DNA of 64,000 nt from Mangrovibacter plantisponsor (GCF_003182475.1 NZ_QGTS01000003.1:304876-368875), one strand, 5' to 3'; positions 1-8,518 are shown, counted from the first letter of the stretch. Numbers and translations: made by a program. The notes: generated by a model not told the origin, from the letters alone.

Positions 1-276
1 CAGTGCCGAGCAAATGAAAGCCAGTACAATGGCGACAAAAAAGTAACCGCCAAACAGCGCCGGTAAGTGGCTACTGAAAAAACGCCCGGTTAGCCAGGTA
101 ACATAGGCTCCGAGGATCATAAATTCCCCATGCGCCATATTAATGACACCCATTTGGCCAAAGATAATGGCAAGCCCCAGGGACATCAGCACAAATACGG
201 CAAACAGACTGAGCCCGGCAAATCCCTGCATAACAAATATTGAGGTCAGATCAGCAAAGCTGTAACCACTGAACAT
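1..276 (-). CDS. ABC transporter permease, UrtB/LivH type (3' end beyond window)
   Basis: The first 92 codons of a branched-chain amino acid/urea-type permease, reading from an ATG at 276 off the left edge of the window. The product would be an inner-membrane channel subunit. Hydrophobic segments are followed by the motif GVINMAHGEFMILGAY, which is typical of LivH/UrtB permeases; the second UrtB in this window has VINMAHGEMLMLGAYSAW at the matching place. GAGGAA lies 7 bases before the start. It follows the UrtA-like binding protein by 53 bases on the same strand, so the two are probably co-transcribed. It begins directly with the membrane domain and lacks the long N-terminal domain of the other UrtB. 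The substrate cannot be read from sequence; a urea or short-chain amide is inferred from its partner. Confidence 0.85.
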   Translation of the reverse strand, partial: MFSGYSFADLTSIFVMQGFAGLSLFAVFVLMSLGLAIIFGQMGVINMAHGEFMILGAYVTWLTGRFFSSHLPALFGGYFFVAIVLAFICSAL

Positions 277-329
277 GATGAGTTCCTCGGCAAGTGGAAG
301 GTATCCCACGGTTGCCCGTGGGAGTGGAG

Positions 330-1607
330 TCAGTCTTTCGGGAAAGGATTGGGTTCAATCAGGTTCGGGGTCTGGTAAACCACATCGTACTGGCCATCTG
401 TTCTTGCCCGGCCAATCACCGTTTTCGACCACAAATGGTGGTTTTCATGGACCCGGACATAACCTTCTGGCGCATCTTTCAGCTCAATGCCCGGCGAAGC
501 TTTACGCACTTTGTCCACATCAAAAGAACCTGCTTTTTCAACCGCGGCTTTCCATAACCACGGGCCGAGGTATGCTGCCTGCGTTACATCGCCTATCACG
601 ATGTCTTTGCCCCAGCGTTTCTTAAAGGCAGCAACAAAGGCTTTGTTGGCCGGGTTATCCATACTCTGGAAATACTTCATGGAGGCGTAGGCACCAGCGA
701 TGTTTTCACCGCCAATTCCGCGGATTTCATCTTCGGTAACTGAGATGGTCAACAGCAGGGGTTTCTCTTTGGTTAAATCGATACCCGCGGCTTTAAGCTG
801 TTTGTAGAAAGCAACGTTCGACCCGCCAACCACAATGGCGTAAATCACATCTGGCTTTTTCAGCTTGATTTTGTTGATAACCGAGTTGAACTGGGTATTG
901 CCCAGCGGGTAGTAATCTTCACCCACCACTTTCAGCCCCAGTTTTTCAATATGATGCCGGGCGATTTTGTTAGCGGTTCGCGGCCAGATATAGTCTGAAC
1001 CGAGCAGATAAAAAGTTTTCGCGTGTTTGTTTTTTACCACCCAGTCGAGCCCGGAAATAATTTGCTGGGTTGCTTCCTGGCCGGTGTAAATAACATTGGG
1101 CGACTCTTCCAGCCCTTCATAAAAAGTAGGGTAGTAAAGCATGCCGTTGTATTGCTCAAGCACGGGCAACATGGCCTTACGGGATGCCGAAGTCCAGCCA
1201 CCAAAAATAGCGGCAACTTTGTCGCTGACTAACAGCTTACGGGCTTTTTCAGCAAAGGTAGGCCAGTCGCTGGCACCATCTTCCTGCACGTATTCAATTT
1301 TCCGCCCCAGAACACCGCCTGCTGCGTTAATCTGTTCAATCGCCAGTTTTTCTGCCTGGACAGAACCTGTTTCACTGATTGCCATTGTGCCGGTAGATGA
1401 GTGCAGGATACCCACTTTTACCGTGTTATCGGTTACCGCCAGCCCGGTGGTGTTAACGTCTGCCGTTGCTGGCGCAGCCATTGCTGAATGGACTGCCAGC
1501 ATCAGGCTTGCGGCTGCCAGCATTTTAAGTTTACGCGTGAAGCGCCCGGACAGGCTCGTGCGGTTCACCCGCTGGTGGTACTGCGGGGGAAAGACTTGTT
1601 GGTTCAT
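330..1607 (-). CDS. UrtA/FmdD-type periplasmic substrate-binding protein
   Basis: A periplasmic binding protein of about 425 residues for a urea- or short-chain-amide-type ABC importer. A basic, hydrophobic signal peptide ends near AVHSAMAA, and the mature part starts with KVGILHSSTGTMAISE, the signature opening of UrtA/FmdD/AmiC proteins. The window's bona fide UrtA has the near-identical stretch VGILHSLSGTMAISE. The start at 1607 is preferred because GAGG lies 7 bases upstream; an ATG 15 bases further out is possible. It is the first gene of a minus-strand transporter operon and diverges from a two-component system at 1780, which suggests that the system controls it. The exact ligand is an inference. 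Confidence 0.88.
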   Translation of the reverse strand: MNQQVFPPQYHQRVNRTSLSGRFTRKLKMLAAASLMLAVHSAMAAPATADVNTTGLAVTDNTVKVGILHSSTGTMAISETGSVQAEKLAIEQINAAGGVLGRKIEYVQEDGASDWPTFAEKARKLLVSDKVAAIFGGWTSASRKAMLPVLEQYNGMLYYPTFYEGLEESPNVIYTGQEATQQIISGLDWVVKNKHAKTFYLLGSDYIWPRTANKIARHHIEKLGLKVVGEDYYPLGNTQFNSVINKIKLKKPDVIYAIVVGGSNVAFYKQLKAAGIDLTKEKPLLLTISVTEDEIRGIGGENIAGAYASMKYFQSMDNPANKAFVAAFKKRWGKDIVIGDVTQAAYLGPWLWKAAVEKAGSFDVDKVRKASPGIELKDAPEGYVRVHENHHLWSKTVIGRARTDGQYDVVYQTPNLIEPNPFPKD

Positions 1608-1700
1608 GGTAGCCCTCATCATCAGTTACGTTTACCCTCGGATGTGGCCATCATGACGGTCTGGTGGGGCAATCAACAATGCGCGAGGTAACGCAGTAAT

Positions 1701-1716
1701 TACGTCATTTGACGTA
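1701..1716. promoter_or_regulatory. 7-2-7 palindrome between the transporter and its sensor kinase
   Basis: TACGTCA-TT-TGACGTA is a perfect inverted repeat of 7-bp arms with a 2-bp spacer. It lies about 94 bases upstream of the binding-protein start and 64 bases upstream of the kinase start. The spacing, and the TAC...GTA ends, match the arrangement known for NarL-type (LuxR-fold) regulators. The response regulator at 5118 has such a DNA-binding domain. That it binds here is an inference. Confidence 0.5.
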
Positions 1717-1779
1717 TTGGCCTGGCGGCTGTCTGGCGGCATTCTCACGGGCGCGGCATAGAGAAAAAGTGGAGTCCGG

Positions 1780-4700
1780 ATGACGGTACAGCAGAAAGCG
1801 TTCAAAGCACGAAGGCAATATAACCAATGGGTAACCAACCAGACGCTGGAAGACTTTGCATTACGCTATACGCCTGAGTCTTCCCGGCGCTGGCAGGCAA
1901 AACGTGTGGTGATGACTGCGTTAAGCGCGATTACTTTTCTGGCTCTGGAAGCCATTGGCGGGGCGCTGACACTGACCTATGGCTTCAGTTATGTGATTGC
2001 AGCGGTAGGGTTGGTGAGTGTCATCATCTTTTTGCTGTCACTGCCGATTGCAGTTAATGCCGCCCGCCATGGGCTGGATATTGACTTACTGACCCGTGGT
2101 GCCGGTTTTGGTTACCTGGGCTCGACAGTCACATCGCTGATATACGCGACGTTCACGTTTATTTTCTTTGCGCTGGAAGCGGCCATCATGGCGATGGCGC
2201 TGAATATGCTGTTTGGCCTGCCGCTTCACCTCGGCTATTTAATCAGCTCGCTGGTGGTTATCCCGCTGGTTACCTGGGGCTTCACCTTTATCTCGCGGTT
2301 TCAGCAATTTACCCAGTTCTGCTGGCTGGCGCTGCAACTATTGCCCTTTATTTTTATCCTGCTGCGCGATAACCACTCTTTTACCGCATGGGTACATTTC
2401 CCCGGTTTTCTGGTGCCTGCAGATGGTCAGTTCGATTTGCTGCGCCTGGGTGCGGTGTGTTCGGTGTTACTTTCACTGGTAAGCCAGGTGGGCGAACAGG
2501 TAGACCAGGTACGGTTTCTGCCTGATAACGGGCAGGGGCCACGCTGGAAATGGTATGCCGCCGTGATAGCCGCAGGCCCCGGATGGATTGTGATTGGTGC
2601 GATAAAAATCCTGCTGGGTTCGTTTCTCGCTGTGCTGGCCTTTAATTATGGGCTGGGTGCGGAACTGGCCAGTGAACCTACTCATATGTACCTGGTCGCA
2701 TTCAGCTATGTTACTCACTCTTCTTCTGGTTTGCTGGCACTGACCGGCATTTTCGTGGTGCTTTCGCAGCTCAAAATTAATGTGACCAATGCTTATGCGG
2801 GTTCTATCGCCTGGTCGAATTTCTTTTTACGCCTGACCCACCGCCACCCGGGGCGAGTGGTCTGGTTGTTCTTTAATGTGGGCATTGCGCTGTTGCTGAT
2901 GGAGTTAGGTGTATACCGGGTATTTGAAGATATTCTGGGTGTGTATGCCGTGGCAGCCACTGCCTGGCTCGGCAGTGTGGTTGCAGACCTTACTGTCAAT
3001 AAATGGTTAAAACTGCGCCCGGAAAAGATAGAGTTCCGCCGGGCTTATCTCTACGACATCAACCCGGTGGGGATTGGTGCCATGGGGCTTGCCATGGCAT
3101 TCGGTTTATCGGCCTGGATGGGGTGGTTTGGGCAACCGCTACAGGTATTTGCTTCTCTGCTTTCACTGATGCTGGCGTTTTGTACCGCGCCGCTGATTGC
3201 CTGGCTGACCCAGGGGCGATTCTACCTTGCCCGTAACCCGGTGCAGGCAATTTCGACAGAATGTTGCGTGTGTGGTAACCATTTTGAAAAGCAGGAGATG
3301 AGTTTTTGCCCGTTTTACCAGGGAAGCATTTGCTCGCTATGTTGCTCCCTTGATGTTCAGTGTAATGACGCCTGCAAACCGCACGCCCGTTACCATGAGC
3401 AGGCCGCAAACCTGCTGAAGAAAATGCTCCGCGGGCGCAAGCTGCGTGTTGACCCACGGGTCTGGAGCTTTTTAAGTATTCTGCTGCTTTTCAGTTCAGT
3501 TATTGGCTTGTTACTGATGCTGGTGTTTGCTCAGATGCGCGGTGACTTCGGGAGTGAACAATATTTACTGGCGGCGACGTTATGGAAAGTGTTTTTTATT
3601 CTGCTGATTGTCACCGGTGTCACCACCTGGCTGTTTGTCCTTACCAATAAGAGCCGGCAAATAGCCCAGGATGAGCTGCGTTTGCAGAGCGACCGGCTAA
3701 TGAAAGAGATAATCGCCCACGAAGCGACCGACCGGCAATTGCAACAGGCGAAAGAAGCCGCCGATGACGCTAACCTGGCGAAGAGCCGCTACCTCACCGG
3801 AATTACCCATGAACTGCGCACTCCGCTTAATGCCATGCTGGGCTATGCACAACTTCTGGAGCGTGCTGATGATATTCCGCCAGCACGCCAGCGGGGTATC
3901 AGTATTATGCGCCGTAGCGGAGAACACCTGGCGAATCTGATAGAAGGGCTGCTGGATATTTCTAAAATCGAAGCAGGCAAACTGGAAATTTACCGGGAAG
4001 AAGTCCGGGTTGGGGACCTGGTGCAACAACTGGTGGCGATGTTCGAACAACAGGCTATCGATAAAGGCCTGACATTTAATTATAACCCACCGCACTGGCT
4101 CCCTGATGCCATGATGACGGATGAAAAACGCCTGCGCCAGATCCTCATCAACCTGCTGTCCAACGCGATAAAATTTACCGACAAAGGCGGGGTAACCCTT
4201 GATTTCCAGTACCGCAGCGAACTGGCTTTTTTCTCGGTTCATGACACAGGCATTGGGATTAACCAGGAAAACCTGGAGCGCATTTTTAATCCCTTCGAAC
4301 GTGTATCACAGGACAGCCGACGTACCGGTACCGGGTTGGGGCTGACAATTACCCGTCTGTTAACTTATGTGATGGGGGGCGATTTGCAGGTGGAAAGCGT
4401 TCAGGGAACTGGCTCCACCTTTAAATTAACGCTGATGCTCCCCGGCTACAGTGGTGCCAGTTATCAACCGGCTGAACCGAAGAAAGTAGTAGGCTACCAG
4501 GGGCGCAGGCAGACCGTGCTGGTGGTGGATGATGACCCGGCTCACCGACAGTTAATGGATGACCTGCTTACCCCAATTGGCTTTATTGTGTTGTCTGCTG
4601 ACAGTGCAGCCCAGGCTTTGGTTATCGCCGCAGATAACCCGGTGGATTTATTTCTGCTCGATGTCGCCATGCCAGTGATGTCGGGCTGGGAATTGCGCCA

Positions 4701-5121
4701 AAAGTTACAGTGTAACGGAAATGCCCGGCCGGTGATTATGATTTCGGCCGAAGCTGGCGAGGGCAAATCACATAACGGTGAGCAGGAGAAAGACCTGCGC
4801 TACCTGGTGAAGCCTGTTCAGGTGCCTTTGTTACTGGAGTCGATAGGCGAAGCCCTGCAGCTAACCTGGGGCAGTGAGCACCGTTTAGCAGCCAGCCCGG
4901 TGCAACCAGCAAAGGCAACCGGCCTGACCAGCGTACAAATTCGCGAACTTCAGGACCTGGCTCTGTTAGGCTATGTGCGCGGGTTTCGTGAGTTACTCAG
5001 CCGGCACACCTCAAATAAAGCTATCAGCGACGCAGACAGCGCCAAGCTGAGTGAGCTGACTGACCGTTTCAGATTTGAAGAGATCGTGTCTTATCTTGAA
5101 CAACTGGGAGGCACTTCATGA
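1780..5121 (+). CDS. hybrid histidine kinase with an NCS1 transporter as sensor
   Basis: A 1113-residue membrane protein. Residues ~20-470 resemble an NCS1 (nucleobase/allantoin/hydantoin-type) symporter with about 12 membrane spans. A cysteine cluster follows (nine Cys between about 495 and 535), then two further membrane spans, a short coiled coil, a HisKA domain with phospho-acceptor His677 in the H-box THELRTPLN, and an ATPase domain (LINLLSNAIKFT, DTGIGI, GTGLGLT). Next comes a receiver domain with Asp961 in LLLDVAMP, and a tail of about 80 residues. The architecture parallels CrbS/ErcS-type kinases, which carry an SSS transporter instead. The next gene, a response regulator, overlaps its end by 4 bases. 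Likely job: sense or transport a urea/amide- or nucleobase-like compound and control the divergent ABC importer. The ligand is unknown. Confidence 0.85.
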   Translation: MTVQQKAFKARRQYNQWVTNQTLEDFALRYTPESSRRWQAKRVVMTALSAITFLALEAIGGALTLTYGFSYVIAAVGLVSVIIFLLSLPIAVNAARHGLDIDLLTRGAGFGYLGSTVTSLIYATFTFIFFALEAAIMAMALNMLFGLPLHLGYLISSLVVIPLVTWGFTFISRFQQFTQFCWLALQLLPFIFILLRDNHSFTAWVHFPGFLVPADGQFDLLRLGAVCSVLLSLVSQVGEQVDQVRFLPDNGQGPRWKWYAAVIAAGPGWIVIGAIKILLGSFLAVLAFNYGLGAELASEPTHMYLVAFSYVTHSSSGLLALTGIFVVLSQLKINVTNAYAGSIAWSNFFLRLTHRHPGRVVWLFFNVGIALLLMELGVYRVFEDILGVYAVAATAWLGSVVADLTVNKWLKLRPEKIEFRRAYLYDINPVGIGAMGLAMAFGLSAWMGWFGQPLQVFASLLSLMLAFCTAPLIAWLTQGRFYLARNPVQAISTECCVCGNHFEKQEMSFCPFYQGSICSLCCSLDVQCNDACKPHARYHEQAANLLKKMLRGRKLRVDPRVWSFLSILLLFSSVIGLLLMLVFAQMRGDFGSEQYLLAATLWKVFFILLIVTGVTTWLFVLTNKSRQIAQDELRLQSDRLMKEIIAHEATDRQLQQAKEAADDANLAKSRYLTGITHELRTPLNAMLGYAQLLERADDIPPARQRGISIMRRSGEHLANLIEGLLDISKIEAGKLEIYREEVRVGDLVQQLVAMFEQQAIDKGLTFNYNPPHWLPDAMMTDEKRLRQILINLLSNAIKFTDKGGVTLDFQYRSELAFFSVHDTGIGINQENLERIFNPFERVSQDSRRTGTGLGLTITRLLTYVMGGDLQVESVQGTGSTFKLTLMLPGYSGASYQPAEPKKVVGYQGRRQTVLVVDDDPAHRQLMDDLLTPIGFIVLSADSAAQALVIAADNPVDLFLLDVAMPVMSGWELRQKLQCNGNARPVIMISAEAGEGKSHNGEQEKDLRYLVKPVQVPLLLESIGEALQLTWGSEHRLAASPVQPAKATGLTSVQIRELQDLALLGYVRGFRELLSRHTSNKAISDADSAKLSELTDRFRFEEIVSYLEQLGGTS

Positions 5122-6041
5122 GCTCCGGGAAACCTACCGTACTGATTGTTGATGATGATATTAATACCGTCAGTATGCTTAATGACACACTGGATGAAGC
5201 CGGTTTTACCGTGCTGGTGGCACTGGAAGGCAGCCAGGCACTGTCTATTACCCGGCAAATTACCCCCGATATTATTTTGCTGGATGCCGTAATGCCGCAT
5301 CTGGACGGTTTTGAAACCAGCAAGCGCCTGCGTGAAAGCCCGGCGCTCTGGAACACCCCGATTATTTTTATGACTGGTTTGAGTGATACCGATAACGTGG
5401 TCAGTGCCTTTGATGCCGGAGTGGTGGATTACGTGGTGAAACCGATTCGTATGGAAGAGCTGCTGGTAAGAATGCGCACCCACTTGCGTAATTCGCGCCT
5501 GACCACCAGTGCCTACAGCGCAATGGATTTTGTCGGGCAAACTATGTGCGTGGTGAATCAGCAGGGGCAGTTGCTGTGGGCGACACCCAATGCCTGGCAG
5601 TTAATGCGCACCTGTTGTGATGAAAATTTTCTTCCCACGCGTAAGTTTATCAACCGTATGCTGATGTGGCTGAACAGTGGCGAGGGAGTTCGCCAGGCTC
5701 TGGACCTGTCACGCCTGGATATCCCACTGAAATTCTATTTTTCTCGCCAGAGCGGTGAAGGTGAATGCCTGCTGCGCATAGAAGAAATCAACCCGCGGGA
5801 AGAGGACAGTGCGGTAGATACGCTGCGGGCCAACCTGAGCCTGACGCCCAGGGAGGCCGAAGTGTTGCTATGGATTGCCCGGGGGAAAACCAACCGTGAG
5901 ATTGGCGATATCCTGCACTTAAGCCCCCGGACCATAAATAAACACCTGGAACTGGTGTTTCCGAAACTGGCAGTAGACAACCGCACCGCGGCGGCAGCCA
6001 TCGCCCTTAATGCACTGGCAGGGAAGGGCAGTGCGCTGTGA
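5118..6041 (+). CDS. response regulator, receiver plus LuxR-type HTH
   Basis: A 307-residue cytoplasmic transcription factor whose ATG overlaps the kinase stop codon (ATGA), so the pair is translationally coupled. The receiver domain spans residues 1-125, with the acidic pair in VLIVDDD, phospho-acceptor Asp56 (IILLDAVMP) and the switch Lys in YVVKP. A middle region (~135-230) looks like a small PAS-like ligand or dimer module (MCVVNQQGQLLWATPNAW). The C-terminal LuxR/NarL helix-turn-helix (~237-300) contains LTPREAEVLLWIARGKTNREI. It probably acts on the palindrome at 1701-1716 to control the divergent transporter. Its stop is one base from the convergent fic gene's stop. Confidence 0.9.
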   Translation: MSSGKPTVLIVDDDINTVSMLNDTLDEAGFTVLVALEGSQALSITRQITPDIILLDAVMPHLDGFETSKRLRESPALWNTPIIFMTGLSDTDNVVSAFDAGVVDYVVKPIRMEELLVRMRTHLRNSRLTTSAYSAMDFVGQTMCVVNQQGQLLWATPNAWQLMRTCCDENFLPTRKFINRMLMWLNSGEGVRQALDLSRLDIPLKFYFSRQSGEGECLLRIEEINPREEDSAVDTLRANLSLTPREAEVLLWIARGKTNREIGDILHLSPRTINKHLELVFPKLAVDNRTAAAAIALNALAGKGSAL

Positions 6042-6042
6042 T

Positions 6043-7146
6043 TCAGACACTCGCCTTACCAGGCAAAGAATAGCGGGTGCTTCTGCCGCCGCCTTCATTC
6101 CCCACCAAAAAACCCTGCTCAACCAGGTGCGCCAGGTGGCGGGTTGCCGTGGCGCGGCTGACCCGGGCAACGGCTTTATACTGGCTATTGTTGATGCCAT
6201 CCTGGAAATCACCATCCAGCATTCGGTTGATCACTTTGATCTGTTCATGGTTCAGCGCCGCCTGGTTAAACCGCTGCCAGTAATGGGTTTTAAACAGGGT
6301 TTGGTCAATCAGCCCCAGTGTTTCCTCAATAGAAGCGCGCAACATACACACAAACCAGTTAAGCCACGGCGTTAACACTATATCGCCACGCTGAGTTTGT
6401 TCTATTACTGCGTAATACTCTTTACGGTGTGTATTAATCGTGCGCGACATAGCATATAAACGCACCGTGTTATGCTCGGCCTGAGCCAGTGCGAGATCCA
6501 TGATCAAACGCCCGATCCTGCCGTTGCCATCTTCAAAAGGGTGGATGGTTAAAAACCACAAATGCGCAATACCTGCCCGCAAGATAGGGTCAGCCTGGGC
6601 ATCGTGCCTGCTGGTGTTGAACCAGTGCAGAAAAGCCTCCATTTCCCCCGGAACCCGCATGGCATCCGGCCCTTCAAAATGGATGACCGGTTTATCTATT
6701 CGCCCGGAAACCACTTGTACCGGGCCAGTACGAAACTGCCCACCTTTAATCGCATTAAATAACTTCTCTTCAGGCGGAAACAACAGCGAGTGCCAGTGCA
6801 GCAAGCGCTGCGCCGTTAAAGGCTCATCGAGATTGTTGATGGCGTCCAGTGCCGATTCCACCAGGCCTTCAGTGCGTTTATCTACCGGCCAGGTTAATTC
6901 ATCATCCACGCCCAGGTGAGTTGCCAGCGAAGACCGCACCGAACCGGCGTGTAAACGTTCACCTTCGATATCGCTGGAATAAAGGATATTCGCCAGCAGG
7001 GTATCCAGCGTGGTTTGCGCTGAATTCAGTACCTGGCTGCTGCCATAAAGTTTGCCCTGTAAAAAACGGGTATCGCGCAGCAATGGTGCCAACGGGGCCG
7101 GATCCCAGGTAAATTCAGGCCACAAAGGTTGTTGCCATATCCACAT
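6043..7146 (-). CDS. Fic-family AMP-transferase with C-terminal winged helix
   Basis: A 367-residue Fic protein. The catalytic motif HPFEDGNGRIGR is complete (residues ~202-213), so it should transfer AMP or a related group to hydroxyl side chains. An N-terminal inhibitory helix motif of the S-x-x-x-E-G type (SSDIEG, ~57-62) marks it as an intramolecularly inhibited (class II) Fic. A winged helix-turn-helix lies at ~290-360 (YKAVARVSRATATRHL), so it may bind DNA. The start at 7146 is chosen over 7164 because AGGAGA lies 6 bases upstream. A perfect 10-bp inverted repeat at 7176-7200, just upstream, suggests autoregulation. The target is unknown. Confidence 0.9.
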   Translation of the reverse strand: MWIWQQPLWPEFTWDPAPLAPLLRDTRFLQGKLYGSSQVLNSAQTTLDTLLANILYSSDIEGERLHAGSVRSSLATHLGVDDELTWPVDKRTEGLVESALDAINNLDEPLTAQRLLHWHSLLFPPEEKLFNAIKGGQFRTGPVQVVSGRIDKPVIHFEGPDAMRVPGEMEAFLHWFNTSRHDAQADPILRAGIAHLWFLTIHPFEDGNGRIGRLIMDLALAQAEHNTVRLYAMSRTINTHRKEYYAVIEQTQRGDIVLTPWLNWFVCMLRASIEETLGLIDQTLFKTHYWQRFNQAALNHEQIKVINRMLDGDFQDGINNSQYKAVARVSRATATRHLAHLVEQGFLVGNEGGGRSTRYSLPGKASV

Positions 7147-7175
7147 AGTGTTCTCCTGAGGCAAATAACACCATT

Positions 7176-7200
7176 ATTCTACTCACATAATGAGTAGAAT
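7176..7200. promoter_or_regulatory. inverted repeat upstream of fic (candidate operator)
   Basis: ATTCTACTCA and TGAGTAGAAT are perfect 10-bp arms separated by 5 bases (CATAA), starting 30 bases upstream of the fic start. Because the Fic protein itself ends in a winged helix, this is a natural candidate for its own operator. Binding is inferred, not shown. Confidence 0.55.
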
Positions 7201-7426
7201 ATAAAGCGTAATTGACTCACGAGCGGGAATGGCGAATAAAACGGGCAAAAAACAGCCTGGGCAGTTGCATAAATTATAATCAGGATTCATGAGTGGGGGT
7301 TATAAAAGAGGCATCACAGACCAAACCCGTACACCAAAACACGGCGATTAATTTTTTTAGCAATATTCCGGCGGCTCATTCGTCTACCTCACTAACAGAA
7401 CGTTCACCTAACACATGAGGCTTAAG

Positions 7427-7861
7427 ATGAGAGACTTTGAAATGTATGACCGGGGTTTTGGCAGAAGAAGGCACCACCGCTTAGCAAAACCATTAATCAT
7501 TGGTGCTATTGTGGTTGTCGCGCTGGGGCTACTGGTTATGTCGCTGTGGAATGCCTTATTACCGGCAATTATTGGTGTGAAAAGTATTGGGTTCTGGCAG
7601 GCGCTGGGCTTATTGGTTTTATGCCGGATATTGTTTGGCGGGCTGGGAATGCGCCCGGGTATGTTTGGTATGCACCGGCGCATGCATGAGCGCTGGATGC
7701 AAATGACCCCGGAACAACGTGATGAATTTATCCGCCAGCGCCGTTCCTGGTTTGAAGGCAAATGGGCCAGTCGCTGCCAACGGCAAGCCCCCGAGGGGAG
7801 CAATACTCCAGAAAGCACCAGTCAGGGTACTGAAGCTGAAAAACCCACGGATAAACAATGA
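7427..7861 (+). CDS. small membrane protein preceding an ECF sigma factor
   Basis: About 144 residues. A basic start (GRRRHHR) is followed by two hydrophobic spans (KPLIIGAIVVVALGLLVMSL and a span around FWQALGLLVLCRILFGG). A Met/Arg-rich segment MRPGMFGMHRRMHERW follows, then a polar, disordered tail. I do not recognise a named family. The ATG at 7427 is preferred over 7415 because GAGG stands 6 bases before it. Its stop overlaps the sigma-factor start (ATGA). The pairing suggests a membrane partner, possibly an anti-sigma-like regulator, but it has no recognisable zinc-binding anti-sigma domain. Confidence 0.75.
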   Translation: MRDFEMYDRGFGRRRHHRLAKPLIIGAIVVVALGLLVMSLWNALLPAIIGVKSIGFWQALGLLVLCRILFGGLGMRPGMFGMHRRMHERWMQMTPEQRDEFIRQRRSWFEGKWASRCQRQAPEGSNTPESTSQGTEAEKPTDKQ

Positions 7862-8457
7862 GTGAAGTGAAGGGCGGTAGTGGGTCAACATCACGTTTGG
7901 TTGCCGCGCTCATGGCTTGCCGTGGGCGGTTACAGGCTTTTATTCGTGGCCGCCTTCGCGGGGCTGCCGACGTAGAAGATATCTGGCAGGAAATCGCGTA
8001 TCAGTTGATTCGTGTGGAACAACCTGTCGAGAATGTCGCCGCCTGGTTGTTTCGCGCAGCCCGTAATGAAATGACCGACCAGGGGCGCAAAAAACGCGAA
8101 CTCCCTTTTTCCGGGCTGGCAATTCAGGGGGATGACAGTGAATTTGCGGAAGATGAACTGGCAGAAACATTGTTTGGTGTGCCGCAAACCCCGGAAGATG
8201 AATACCTGAAAGCATTATTGTGGGATGAACTGGCGGCCGCCCTGGATGAACTCCCGCAAATTCAACGCGAGGTATTTGAAAAGACTGAGCTCGGCGGTTA
8301 CAGCTACCAGGCTCTGGCAGAAGAAACAGGTGTCAGTGTCCAGGCCCTGTTATCGAGAAAACATAAAGCGGTGCTTTACTTGCGTATTCGCCTGCAGGAA
8401 TTTTGGGGTGATTTGTCTGCCGATCCGCGAGAGAACAAGGGCAAAAAAATTGAGTGA
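7858..8457 (+). CDS. ECF-type RNA polymerase sigma factor
   Basis: A 199-residue sigma-70-family factor with only regions 2 and 4. Region 2 is around residues 20-75 (DVEDIWQEIAYQLI, then WLFRAARNEMTD). Region 4 is around 125-185 (LDELPQIQREVFEKTELGGYSYQALAEETG, split here: LDELPQIQREVFEKTE and YSYQALAEETGVSVQALLSR). It redirects RNA polymerase to a small regulon that cannot be named from sequence. It is coupled by a 4-base overlap to the membrane protein upstream. The residues just after its stop form one arm of a terminator for the convergent oxidoreductase gene. Confidence 0.85.
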   Translation: MSEVKGGSGSTSRLVAALMACRGRLQAFIRGRLRGAADVEDIWQEIAYQLIRVEQPVENVAAWLFRAARNEMTDQGRKKRELPFSGLAIQGDDSEFAEDELAETLFGVPQTPEDEYLKALLWDELAAALDELPQIQREVFEKTELGGYSYQALAEETGVSVQALLSRKHKAVLYLRIRLQEFWGDLSADPRENKGKKIE

Positions 8458-8477
8458 CCAGTGCAATGGTCACTCAA
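8443..8477 (-). terminator. rho-independent terminator for the minus-strand oxidoreductase
   Basis: TTGAGTGACC (8450-8459) pairs perfectly with GGTCACTCAA (8468-8477). Read on the minus strand, the stem is followed by seven U residues (complement of 8443-8449). It overlaps the stop codon of the convergent sigma-factor gene and would end transcription of the gene at 8578-9687. Confidence 0.7.
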
Positions 8478-8518
8478 AACAGGCACATAAAGCATATTGC
8501 ATTTATAGGGTAACCGGG

